DNA of 5,444 nucleotides, from contig CAAEEI010000066.1 of assembly GCA_900754855.1 (NCBI GenBank), forward strand, positions 1 to 5,444. The letters run 5' to 3'. The translations under genes and the position numbers were made by a program. The DNA is from Lachnospiraceae bacterium (GTDB taxonomy: Bacteria > Bacillota > Clostridia > Lachnospirales > Lachnospiraceae). The notes below the pieces were generated by a model. That model ran no database searches. It was not told the DNA's origin and saw only the letters and a program-made list of their open reading frames with translations. Positions 1 through 5,444 of the stretch are shown one piece after another; the first letter of the stretch is position 1, and each line of letters begins with the position of its first letter.

Positions 1-1400
1 AGATTTTTATCTGCCATACGATCAAGATAAGCAACGATTTCTTTATTTTTCAGTTTAAATACTGCGTATGCCACTGCATATACAACAACGGTGATTCCAA
101 TAAAGAGTGGATTTCCGCTTAAAAATGCCATGAAAACCAGACCAAGGAGCGGTTTGCCAAGAATATTAAAGCTGGTAATCATCGCTGCTCCCGCCGGAAT
201 AGCAAATCCGGCTCCTCTGGCCACTTCGGTAAACAATGGCGCAGTTGCTGTACACATCAGCAGCCCAAGGCTGAACCAGATTGTACCGGCCACGAGAACT
301 TTCGCCATATTTCCTTTATATACAGATACCAGACCTTGTACCATATATGGAATTGCCAGCAGGTCAACCACCGGAAGAACCTGATTTCCCGGAAGAACGC
401 AGGCAACAGCAACCATGATTGGAATCAGTAACAGTCCGCTGGTCAGCGTTGCCGGTTCTCCATATCCAACCGCATCATTGACAGCGATATACCATTCTCT
501 GTCACCAGACTTTTTCATAAAGACTCTGGCTGCTTCGGTAATTGGCGCAAAAGCCTGTGCAAACATACTGGCGATTTTCGGGAAAATAGCCATGATCGCC
601 GCTGTTGCAATACCGGCTTCCAGAACATCTCCCCATCCGGCCAGTGTTCCCAGTTTACCAATACTTCCAAGAACACCGATTAATGTTCCAAGGAAAAAGC
701 CAAGAGCCATCGGTTCTCCAAGAAAACCTAATTTCTTTTCTAACGTTTTCGGATTTAATTTTGCTTTATTTAAGCCCAACAGGTTAAAAATCGGATCAAT
801 AAGGATGGCAAATAATGCCGGCTCCACGTTATGCATGGCAATGATAGTACAATTTGGATAACCATAATATTTCGACCATCTTTTTGCCACCAGTTCAGAA
901 ATCAGCAGGCTGTATAGATTTAACACAACCATGCAGGCGATACCCAGAACAAAATTGTGCGTAGCAAAAATAACCATGGCACCCCATACGATATAGGAAT
1001 AGTTATTCCATAAATCGGATGGCTGGAAAATATTCGTCCATTTTAACAAAAACAACACGGTCTGTAAGGCAATACCAAGACCCAGGTAAATCATACCTGC
1101 ACTGGTGGCAAAAGCCACAACGGACGTTGCCTGCCAACCCACATCAAAGGTATTCAGATGTACTCCAGTAAGCTTGGACATTACTTCTGACATATTCTGT
1201 ACCAACGGCGTGATGATTGGTGTATATGCGCTAATCAAAAGGGAAAAGCCCTGTAAGGAAACCCCGGCATATAAACCGGAAAGAATGGCTTTCGCCGGTT
1301 TTACTTTAAAGATCAGCGCAATGATCATGATGATAATCGGCACAATAATTGCTGAACCAAAATTATCGATCACTGCTTTTAATAACTCTAATACAACCAT
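1..1400 (-). CDS. gatC: PTS EIIC permease, galactitol (Gat) family, C-terminus cut by window edge
   Basis: This is the membrane channel of a phosphotransferase system: it carries the substrate across the membrane while EIIB phosphorylates it. Reading from ATG at 1400, 466 codons are open to the left edge with no stop. That is about full length for the family, so only a short tail is missing. The protein is strongly hydrophobic with many membrane segments, starting at residues 17-30. Family landmarks are ATHN at 147-150, a GEP motif at 228-230 (FLGEPMALGF), the hydrophilic stretch around 285-320 ending in GYGEP, and PGNQVLP at 337-343, which closely matches E. coli GatC. UlaA-type ascorbate permeases lack this last motif. 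GAGGAG at 1407-1412, 6 bases upstream, supports the start. It lies 26 bases after the EIIA stop, so the two are co-transcribed. The family is secure; the substrate could be galactitol, a pentitol or another polyol. Confidence 0.9.
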   Translation of the reverse strand, partial: MVVLELLKAVIDNFGSAIIVPIIIMIIALIFKVKPAKAILSGLYAGVSLQGFSLLISAYTPIITPLVQNMSEVMSKLTGVHLNTFDVGWQATSVVAFATSAGMIYLGLGIALQTVLFLLKWTNIFQPSDLWNNYSYIVWGAMVIFATHNFVLGIACMVVLNLYSLLISELVAKRWSKYYGYPNCTIIAMHNVEPALFAILIDPIFNLLGLNKAKLNPKTLEKKLGFLGEPMALGFFLGTLIGVLGSIGKLGTLAGWGDVLEAGIATAAIMAIFPKIASMFAQAFAPITEAARVFMKKSGDREWYIAVNDAVGYGEPATLTSGLLLIPIMVAVACVLPGNQVLPVVDLLAIPYMVQGLVSVYKGNMAKVLVAGTIWFSLGLLMCTATAPLFTEVARGAGFAIPAGAAMITSFNILGKPLLGLVFMAFLSGNPLFIGITVVVYAVAYAVFKLKNKEIVAYLDRMADKN

Positions 1401-1426
1401 GATTTTCTCCTCTTTTCTCAAATTTT

Positions 1427-1912
1427 TTACGAAAGTTCAGGGGCATCCAGCTCCTGTTCTTTTTCTTTAATCATCGTGATAATTTCCTGTTTATCCTTTG
1501 CAGAAAGAATTCTTTGCAAAACAGCCTCATCCTGCAGGAGAATAATGATTCTCTGAAGGAAAATAAGATGTGCGTCCGGATCTTCCACGGCCAGCATAAA
1601 AATAATACGTGCCTGCACTTCTACATCCAGCGTTCCCATCTGAAAAAATTTTACCGAATTCTTCAATCTGGCAATGGCTATGCCACTTTTATTCACATGT
1701 TCCCGATCTGTATGAGGCATGGCTATGCCGATTTCCCCCATATTTATCCCTGTGGGAAAATCTTTTTCCCTGTTAATTAAAGCCTCAACATAACTTTCTT
1801 TACAATATCCGGCTTCGATTAATTTTCCCCCCAGCTTCCGAAACACTTCTTCTGAGGATTCTGCCTCAAGATCCATGACAACCAGATCTTCCTGTAAATC
1901 TTCCCAAATCAT
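1427..1912 (-). CDS. PTS EIIA component (fructose/mannitol-type EIIA domain)
   Basis: This cytoplasmic phosphocarrier takes phosphate from HPr and passes it to EIIB. The 161 residues form a single EIIA domain of the fructose/mannitol fold (PTS_EIIA_2). The phosphorylated histidine is His67 in the motif GIAMPHTD (62-69). The preceding REKDFPTGI (48-56) and the later DAHLIFLQRI (113-122) are also typical of the domain. The length is usual for GatA-like proteins, with a charged C-terminal tail. The start at 1912 is supported by AGGAGGT at 1918-1924, five bases upstream. It is followed by the EIIC gene after 26 bases and preceded by a 237-base gap with a terminator and a candidate promoter, so EIIA and EIIC probably form their own transcription unit. 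Gat-type specificity is inferred from the neighbouring EIIC and EIIB. Confidence 0.9.
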   Translation of the reverse strand: MIWEDLQEDLVVMDLEAESSEEVFRKLGGKLIEAGYCKESYVEALINREKDFPTGINMGEIGIAMPHTDREHVNKSGIAIARLKNSVKFFQMGTLDVEVQARIIFMLAVEDPDAHLIFLQRIIILLQDEAVLQRILSAKDKQEIITMIKEKEQELDAPELS

Positions 1913-1926
1913 TACATACCTCCTAT

Positions 1927-1998
1927 TACCACAAACCAGATAATGGTCTTAATGGTCTCTGCATTCTATGACTAATCATGGGTTTGGTAAGAGCTCTT
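1927..1998 (-). promoter_or_regulatory. Structured leader before the EIIA gene (possible operator or RNA fold)
   Basis: Several small symmetric elements crowd into the 72 bases upstream of the EIIA ribosome binding site. On the plus strand GGTTTGGTA (1981-1989) can pair with TACC-AC-AAACC (1927-1937), giving nine base pairs with a two-base bulge. The stem would end three bases from the AGGAGG of EIIA. Inside it lie a perfect tandem 9-mer (1941-1958) and ATGA-4-TCAT (1968-1979). A perfect palindrome AAGAGCTCTT (1989-1998) abuts the outer edge. These could be an activator site or a leader affecting translation. The pattern is seen; any function is inference, and short symmetric elements arise by chance. 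Confidence 0.25.
1941..1958. repeat. Perfect tandem 9-bp direct repeat (TAATGGTCT x2)
   Basis: Two head-to-tail copies of TAATGGTCT occupy 1941-1949 and 1950-1958, reading AGACCATTA twice on the coding strand. They lie about 29 bases upstream of the EIIA start. The TGGT of each copy can pair with ACCA at 1935-1938, so two alternative small hairpins are possible. The repeat may be part of a regulatory site or a chance duplication. Confidence 0.5.
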
Positions 1999-2022
1999 TT
2001 ATTCCCCACTTCATCTACTCAT

Positions 2023-2051
2023 ACTATACCATCCCCCCTGTGGGAAAAACA
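2023..2051 (-). promoter_or_regulatory. Candidate extended -10 promoter for EIIA-EIIC
   Basis: On the minus strand the sequence TGGTATAGT (2023-2031) is a good extended -10 element: TG, one base, then TATAGT against TATAAT. The -35 position at a 17-base spacer (2046-2051) reads TGTTTT, a weak match, and the better TTGAAC at 2052-2057 is too distant (23 bases). Transcription would start near 2016, leaving a leader of about 104 bases before EIIA. A strong -10 with a poor -35 is what an activator-dependent promoter often looks like, and an MtlR-type regulator is encoded nearby. It sits just downstream of the terminator after the EIIB gene, where a new promoter would be expected. Confidence 0.4.
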
Positions 2052-2075
2052 GTTCAAGAGTTTGCAGAAAATATG

Positions 2076-2133
2076 AAAAAAAAAGTGCGTCACCTTATTC
2101 CCGACAAAAATTTTGCAAAGAATTGTAACGCAC
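2076..2133 (-). terminator. Intrinsic terminator after the EIIB gene
   Basis: On the minus strand GTGCGTTAC (2133-2125) pairs with GTGACGCAC (2093-2085) over nine bases with one G-U pair, followed at once by nine T residues (2084-2076). The large loop can close further through ATTC/GAAT (2123-2120 with 2100-2097). The stem begins 17 bases beyond the EIIB stop. In the plus-strand transcript the wobble becomes a C-A mismatch and there is no T-tract, so it acts on minus-strand transcripts. It may allow partial read-through into EIIA-EIIC. I see no sign that the nearby regulator acts on it as an antiterminator. Confidence 0.65.
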
Positions 2134-2149
2134 CAAAATCCTTTTTCAT

Positions 2150-2461
2150 TTAATAAGGAAGCTTCCCTTCTTCTTTCAGACGGGCCAGCACTTCCTTAAA
2201 AAATCGCTCTTCTCCTTGTACCGAAACACAGGGAAATGCATCGATCACCGGAATAGAATACTCTCCCTCCGGAATCGGACTGGTATGTACCATCAGATCA
2301 AATCTCCCTGAATTTGCCATCCGCAAAGCCTCCGTTGATCTTGCTTCCTCTGTCCGTACCAGATAACCCTGTTCTCCTAATCTGTCCCGCAGCTGGCCGG
2401 CCACCATGGACGAAGTAACCGTACCGGAACCACAGATTGCCAAAATATGTATTGTTGCCAT
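2150..2461 (-). CDS. PTS EIIB component, galactitol/ascorbate type
   Basis: This small cytoplasmic protein receives phosphate from EIIA on a cysteine and transfers it to the substrate bound to EIIC. The 103 residues form one EIIB domain (PTS_IIB, lactose/ascorbate/galactitol fold). The P-loop-like site is ILAICGSGTVTSSMVA, with Cys10 as the phosphorylated residue; the T-SSM-A pattern is close to TSTMAA in E. coli GatB. The SP-PEGEYSIPVIDAFP segment (about 61-77) also matches the family layout. The start at 2461 is fixed by AAGGAGGA at 2465-2472, four bases upstream. It follows the regulator by 65 purine-rich bases with no terminator or promoter, so it is probably co-transcribed with the regulator and separated from its partners EIIA and EIIC by a terminator. 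Its role as the Gat-type EIIB is firm; the substrate is not. Confidence 0.9.
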   Translation of the reverse strand: MATIHILAICGSGTVTSSMVAGQLRDRLGEQGYLVRTEEARSTEALRMANSGRFDLMVHTSPIPEGEYSIPVIDAFPCVSVQGEERFFKEVLARLKEEGKLPY

Positions 2462-2526
2462 ATATCCTCCTTCTCTTGCGTCTCCCTTTTCCCTGTCTTT
2501 TGTCTACCCTGCTATATCTTCCTTTT

Positions 2527-4614
2527 CTACATATCCTGCTCATATGCCGCAATCAGACGATGCACTTCTTCTGCACTCTCCAGCACATCTGCCTTTTGAC
2601 GGAATTCAGAATGATTAAAAATATTAATAATATGAAACATCGCCTTTAAATGCGCATTTTTATCAATAGCACTGAGACAGCACACCCAAAGAACCGGATC
2701 CATTTCTTCTTTCCCGAAAACCACCGGCTCACGCAGACGAATCAGGCTCAATCCCGTTGCCTTGACCGCAGTACTCAACGCCTCATGCGGAAGAGCAAAT
2801 CCTTTGCCGACTACGATATATGGACCATTTTTCACTACATTATCAATCATGGCCTGTACATAATTTTCTTCCACAATCCCTTTTTCCAGTAAATAATCTG
2901 CCGAATGTCTTATGGCATCTTCCCAGTTTTCACATTCCACATCCAGACGAATTGCTTCCTTTGGAAGGAGTTCTGCCAACTTGATCTGTGACTTATCCCG
3001 GAAATATTTCTCCACATGATGCCGGATCTGATTCACCGTTTTACTATCCTCAGGACTTTCCTCCAGTATTTCCCTGATTTTCAAAAGCACTTCTTCTCCC
3101 GCCGTAGATTTTTCCTGTTTTTTCCCACTTCGCTCCCGCTGTGTTTCCGGATTCAGTTGCGCCAGTCTCTTACCCACTTCAATACAATCCTGATCCGTCA
3201 GCAACGGCGCCACCTGAACATAATCGATTTCCCACCGATCCAGAGGAACCGTAGAAATTACAATATCGGCCTGATGCAAATCATGATGATTCAATTCATG
3301 CACCGCCAAAATATCCAGCACATTTAAACGGAAATATTTCTCCAGTCTTGCCAGCAGTAACTGCGATGTTCCTATCCCGCCATTACAGACCAAAATAACG
3401 TTATATTGGCTGTCGCTATATTTATTTCTTTCCAGCGCCGCACAGATATGAACGACAATGTAAGCGATTTCTTCCTCTGCAATTTTTCTTTCCGTATAAC
3501 TTTCCAATACGGAAATATTATTCCGGGTGACGGCAAGAACTTCCGGGTAATCTTCCAAAACTTTTTCGACCACTTCATTGGTCTGCCATATTCCCTCCGC
3601 ATTGGAAAAAGTAGACTCCAGATGATTCGTCAGATTTTCATAAAAAATGTAATCACTTTGCAAATCGACATGCAAGTCCCGGGAAACTTTCTCAATAAAG
3701 CTTCTGGTAATTACCTGCATTTTTACAATTTCACGATTACTGGTGGATTTTCGAATGTATTTAAACCGATTTAACATACTGGATAAAAACAGAATCTCTT
3801 CTTGTGGAATCTGCAGACGAAAATAACGACAGATCTGTATGGCAATCCCTTGCGCCATATTCCATTTACTGTTTTTTTCTTTTTGAATCTCCACGAACTT
3901 ATTGGCGTCCAGACGGTAAACGGTAAATTCCAGAAAATCTCTTAACTGCATAAAGGATCCGTCCGTAAAATGTCTCCCATAGGCATTCTCCGCCTCAATA
4001 ATAATTTTTTCCAATGTGCTTTGATCTTCCAGATTGACCGGTTTATTTTTCGACAACACCTGTGATAAATGCATTCGTACAGGTTTATCCTTAAAAATAC
4101 TGGTTTTTGACTGAATAATCTTTAATAAAAGCAGTCGCTTATCGGACTCTCTTCCTTCCAGCAGCAACCCCTTGTTAGAATGAGAGAACAGATAAAGATT
4201 ATTATCTCTGAACAGCGTTTTCAGTTTATCCAGATCCTGAATCACTGTGGAACGACTGACGAAAAGATCCTCTGCCAGATCAGCCAGCGTAACATACGTA
4301 TCGCTGACCAGCATCACGATTGCCGAATAAGCAATCCGATCCTCCTGGGTCAGCCGAAAAGAATAAAATCCCTCTCCCATCATAAACTCTCTGGCATCCC
4401 GAATATCCATCTCCATTATGATCCGTCCCTGTTTTCCCAGTTCCAGCGGACTTAAATGGTGATCTTGTAAATATTCGGATACCTGCTTTATGTCATTTCT
4501 TATGGTACGGTTGGACACATGAAAAACCTCTTCCAATTCTGCCATACAGGCATCATGATTCAGCTCTTTCTTTTTAATCAGCATGGATAATATCTCTCTC
4601 GAACGCTTATTCAT
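2527..4614 (-). CDS. MtlR/LicR-type PRD transcriptional regulator with EIIB and EIIA domains (often annotated as BglG-family antiterminator)
   Basis: This PTS-controlled transcription factor has 695 residues when started at ATG 4614, almost the length of Bacillus MtlR. Domains in order: first HTH at about 5-50 (recognition helix near VSNRTIRNDI, 33-42); second, Mga-like HTH at about 90-135 (VSRSTVIQDL, 119-128); PRD1 about 187-290; PRD2 about 300-398; EIIB-like domain about 402-488 with Cys410 in LVCNGGIGTSQLL; a charged linker; EIIA domain about 545-695 with His610 in GFALPHEA. PRD2 keeps both conserved histidines, His331 (NHLES) and His389 (IVVHICA). PRD1 appears to have lost both: Phe227 and the FLSSM segment stand in their places. 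The N-terminus is HTH, not the RNA-binding CAT domain, so it should bind DNA. An upstream in-frame GTG at 4668 would add 18 residues but has no ribosome binding site. The likely target is the PTS operon; autoregulation is possible. Confidence 0.88.
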   Translation of the reverse strand: MNKRSREILSMLIKKKELNHDACMAELEEVFHVSNRTIRNDIKQVSEYLQDHHLSPLELGKQGRIIMEMDIRDAREFMMGEGFYSFRLTQEDRIAYSAIVMLVSDTYVTLADLAEDLFVSRSTVIQDLDKLKTLFRDNNLYLFSHSNKGLLLEGRESDKRLLLLKIIQSKTSIFKDKPVRMHLSQVLSKNKPVNLEDQSTLEKIIIEAENAYGRHFTDGSFMQLRDFLEFTVYRLDANKFVEIQKEKNSKWNMAQGIAIQICRYFRLQIPQEEILFLSSMLNRFKYIRKSTSNREIVKMQVITRSFIEKVSRDLHVDLQSDYIFYENLTNHLESTFSNAEGIWQTNEVVEKVLEDYPEVLAVTRNNISVLESYTERKIAEEEIAYIVVHICAALERNKYSDSQYNVILVCNGGIGTSQLLLARLEKYFRLNVLDILAVHELNHHDLHQADIVISTVPLDRWEIDYVQVAPLLTDQDCIEVGKRLAQLNPETQRERSGKKQEKSTAGEEVLLKIREILEESPEDSKTVNQIRHHVEKYFRDKSQIKLAELLPKEAIRLDVECENWEDAIRHSADYLLEKGIVEENYVQAMIDNVVKNGPYIVVGKGFALPHEALSTAVKATGLSLIRLREPVVFGKEEMDPVLWVCCLSAIDKNAHLKAMFHIINIFNHSEFRQKADVLESAEEVHRLIAAYEQDM

Positions 4615-4623
4615 CGTATTCAA

Positions 4624-4628
4624 CCTCC
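4624..4628 (-). promoter_or_regulatory. Ribosome binding site that sets the regulator start
   Basis: GGAGG on the minus strand lies nine bases before ATG 4614. Nothing similar precedes the alternative in-frame GTG at 4668. The codons between 4668 and 4614 also overlap a TATAAT element (4651-4656), so they are better read as promoter than as protein. Confidence 0.75.
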
Positions 4629-4650
4629 AAATCTCCCGTTTCCTGCTGCT

Positions 4651-4684
4651 ATTATATACTACCGACACACATATTTCTATACCA
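4651..4684 (-). promoter_or_regulatory. Candidate promoter region of the regulator gene
   Basis: After the epimerase terminator two -10-like elements occur on the minus strand: TGGTATAGA (4676-4684, extended type) and TATAAT (4651-4656). Neither has a convincing -35 at 16-18 bases; for TATAGA the position reads TTTTTA. Use of TATAAT would give a leader of about 30 bases to ATG 4614. A promoter is expected here because the preceding gene ends in a strong terminator, but which element is used cannot be told from sequence. Confidence 0.35.
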
Positions 4685-4699
4685 ACATCTTCATACTAT

Positions 4700-4765
4700 A
4701 AAAAAACACACTACATTTCTTATAAAAACCTGTATCACAGGATGATGATAAGAAATGTAATGTGT
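4700..4765 (-). terminator. Strong intrinsic terminator after the epimerase gene
   Basis: On the plus strand the 18-base arms at 4706-4723 and 4748-4765 are complementary apart from one position, which is a G-U pair in the minus-strand RNA. The loop contains a second hairpin, CCTGT-ATC-ACAGG (4729-4741). A run of seven A residues (4700-4706), T in the minus-strand RNA, follows the stem and overlaps its last base. The stem starts eight bases after the epimerase stop codon. The plus-strand side lacks a T-tract, so the terminator works in one direction. It separates the epimerase transcript from the regulator. Confidence 0.85.
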
Positions 4766-4773
4766 CATGCAAA

Positions 4774-5444
4774 TTACAGATTTACTGTCTGCCCATAATA
4801 GGCATTACTGCCGTGTTTCCTGAAAAAATGTTTATCTTTCAGATATTGTGGCGCCGGCTTCACATTTTCTTTCAACACTTCCGTTCGATAAGCCATCTTA
4901 GCCACCTCTTCCAGTACGACCGAATTATGTACTGCTTCCGCTGCATCTTTTCCCCATGTAAATGGTCCGTGGTTAGTACACAGTATTCCCGGCACATAAT
5001 CTGGATTTTGCCCTTTAAAAGTCTCCACAATCACCAAACCGGTATTTTTTTCATAATCTTCTTTAATTTCTTCTTCCGTCAGGCTTCTGGCACAGGGAAT
5101 CATTCCATAAAAGTAATCCGCATGGGTCGTTCCATAACAGGGAATCGCTCGTCCGGCCTGCGCCCAGGATGTTGCCCATGGGGAATGGGTATGAACAACG
5201 CCTCCAATCTCCGTAAATGCTCTATATAATTCAAGGTGTGTCCACATATCTGAGGAAGGATTCAAGTCTCCTTCTACTTTATTTCCTTCAAGATCCATCA
5301 CCACCAGATGAGACGGCTGCATTTTTTCATAGGGAACGCCGCTTGGTTTAATAACAAATAATCCTTTTTCACGGTCAATACCACTGACATTGCCCCAGGT
5401 ATACGTGACCAGACCCTTACGGGGCAGCTCCATATTCGCCTCAT
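4774..5444 (-). CDS. araD: L-ribulose-5-phosphate 4-epimerase (AraD/UlaF/SgbE family), N-terminus cut by window edge
   Basis: This zinc-dependent class II aldolase-family enzyme interconverts L-ribulose-5-phosphate and D-xylulose-5-phosphate in the cytoplasm. Counting from the Met at 5433, zinc ligands are Asp62 of PSSDMWTH (Asp76 in E. coli AraD, by family knowledge), His81 and His83 of VVHTHS, and His155 of TNHGPF. The catalytic Asp106 lies in TTHADYFYG and Tyr213 in AYYGQ. All are intact. The Met at 5433 is not the true start: in-frame codons upstream (5442-5434) read Glu-Ala-Asn, matching the EANLxLP or EANMxLP of family members, so about 10 residues and the start lie beyond the right edge. 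Phrases such as EANMELPR, THLELYR and EEVAKMA resemble UlaF of ascorbate catabolism, while SGIDREK and ATSWAQ resemble Bacillus AraD, so paralogue assignment is open. The gene ends at a strong terminator and may close an upstream operon. Confidence 0.92.
   Translation of the reverse strand, partial: EANMELPRKGLVTYTWGNVSGIDREKGLFVIKPSGVPYEKMQPSHLVVMDLEGNKVEGDLNPSSDMWTHLELYRAFTEIGGVVHTHSPWATSWAQAGRAIPCYGTTHADYFYGMIPCARSLTEEEIKEDYEKNTGLVIVETFKGQNPDYVPGILCTNHGPFTWGKDAAEAVHNSVVLEEVAKMAYRTEVLKENVKPAPQYLKDKHFFRKHGSNAYYGQTVNL

Noticed and set aside
415..861. Plus-strand open frame of 148 codons, with others at 91-384 and 1105-1470
   Set aside because: They lie antisense to the EIIC gene, whose minus-strand frame has clear GatC motifs, and their translations are low-complexity shadows with no recognisable domain.
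1926..1979. Minus-strand leader peptide of 17 codons (MISHRMQRPLRPLSGLW) ending at the EIIA ribosome binding site
   Set aside because: There is no ribosome binding site before its ATG, and the repeated Arg-Pro-Leu simply reflects the tandem 9-mer. It is too short to support as a gene.
2085..2133. BglG-type ribonucleic antiterminator (RAT) overlapping the terminator
   Set aside because: No RAT-like stem was evident, the hairpin lies at the 3' end of EIIB instead of in a promoter leader, and the nearby regulator lacks an RNA-binding CAT domain.
1913..2149. CcpA (cre) site in the transporter promoter gap
   Set aside because: The nearest resemblance, TGCAAACTCTTGAA around 2051-2066 on the minus strand, lacks the central CG and the symmetry of a cre site.
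1968..2153. Plus-strand open frame of 61 codons in the gap between EIIB and EIIA
   Set aside because: It runs across the terminator, reading the A-tract as lysines, and has no ribosome binding site; the promoter and terminator reading on the other strand explains the sequence better.
2298..2552. Minus-strand open frame of 84 codons overlapping EIIB and the end of the regulator
   Set aside because: It is an out-of-frame shadow with an Arg/Lys/Gly-rich translation, overlapping two genes with firm family matches.
4615..4668. N-terminal extension of the regulator from a GTG at 4668
   Set aside because: No ribosome binding site precedes it, its codons contain a TATAAT element, and the ATG at 4614 has GGAGG at a good distance and gives the usual MtlR length.
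4762..5229. Plus-strand open frame of 155 codons
   Set aside because: It is antisense to the epimerase, which has every catalytic residue, and starts inside the terminator arm; the translation resembles no known protein.

Overview
The window is a carbohydrate-uptake locus. All genes are on the minus strand, so it reads from the right edge to the left. Moderately low G+C by eye, strong AGGAGG-type ribosome binding sites, intrinsic terminators with T-tracts and a PRD/PTS multidomain regulator all suggest the Bacillota. A gut-type Clostridia (Lachnospiraceae-like) genome is the most likely source; the family-level placement is inference.

Layout in transcription order: (1) 5444-4774, an L-ribulose-5-phosphate 4-epimerase of the AraD/UlaF/SgbE family, lacking only about 10 N-terminal residues beyond the right edge. 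(2) 4766-4700, a very strong intrinsic terminator for that gene. (3) 4614-2527, a 695-residue MtlR/LicR-type regulator (HTH, HTH, PRD1, PRD2, EIIB-like, EIIA-like). (4) 2461-2150, a free PTS EIIB of the galactitol type. (5) 2149-1913, a 237-base gap holding a second terminator, an extended -10 promoter candidate and a repeat-rich leader. (6) 1912-1427, a free PTS EIIA. (7) 1400 to the left edge, a galactitol-family EIIC permease, nearly complete and cut by the edge.

How it fits together: EIIA, EIIB and EIIC form one Gat-type permease that imports and phosphorylates a sugar or, more probably, a polyol. The regulator carries domains that can be phosphorylated by HPr and by the PTS proteins, so it can sense both general PTS state and substrate flux. 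By analogy with MtlR it would activate the transporter promoter, and the gap before EIIA has a good extended -10 but a poor -35, as expected of an activated promoter. The epimerase converts L-ribulose-5-phosphate to D-xylulose-5-phosphate, so the cluster may feed a five-carbon substrate into the pentose phosphate pathway. The substrate cannot be fixed from this window because no sugar- or polyol-phosphate dehydrogenase is present. I see no mobile element, CRISPR array, tRNA or rRNA. The individual parts are known families; the less ordinary features are the split of the PTS genes by a terminator and promoter, the histidine-free PRD1, and the structured leader before EIIA.
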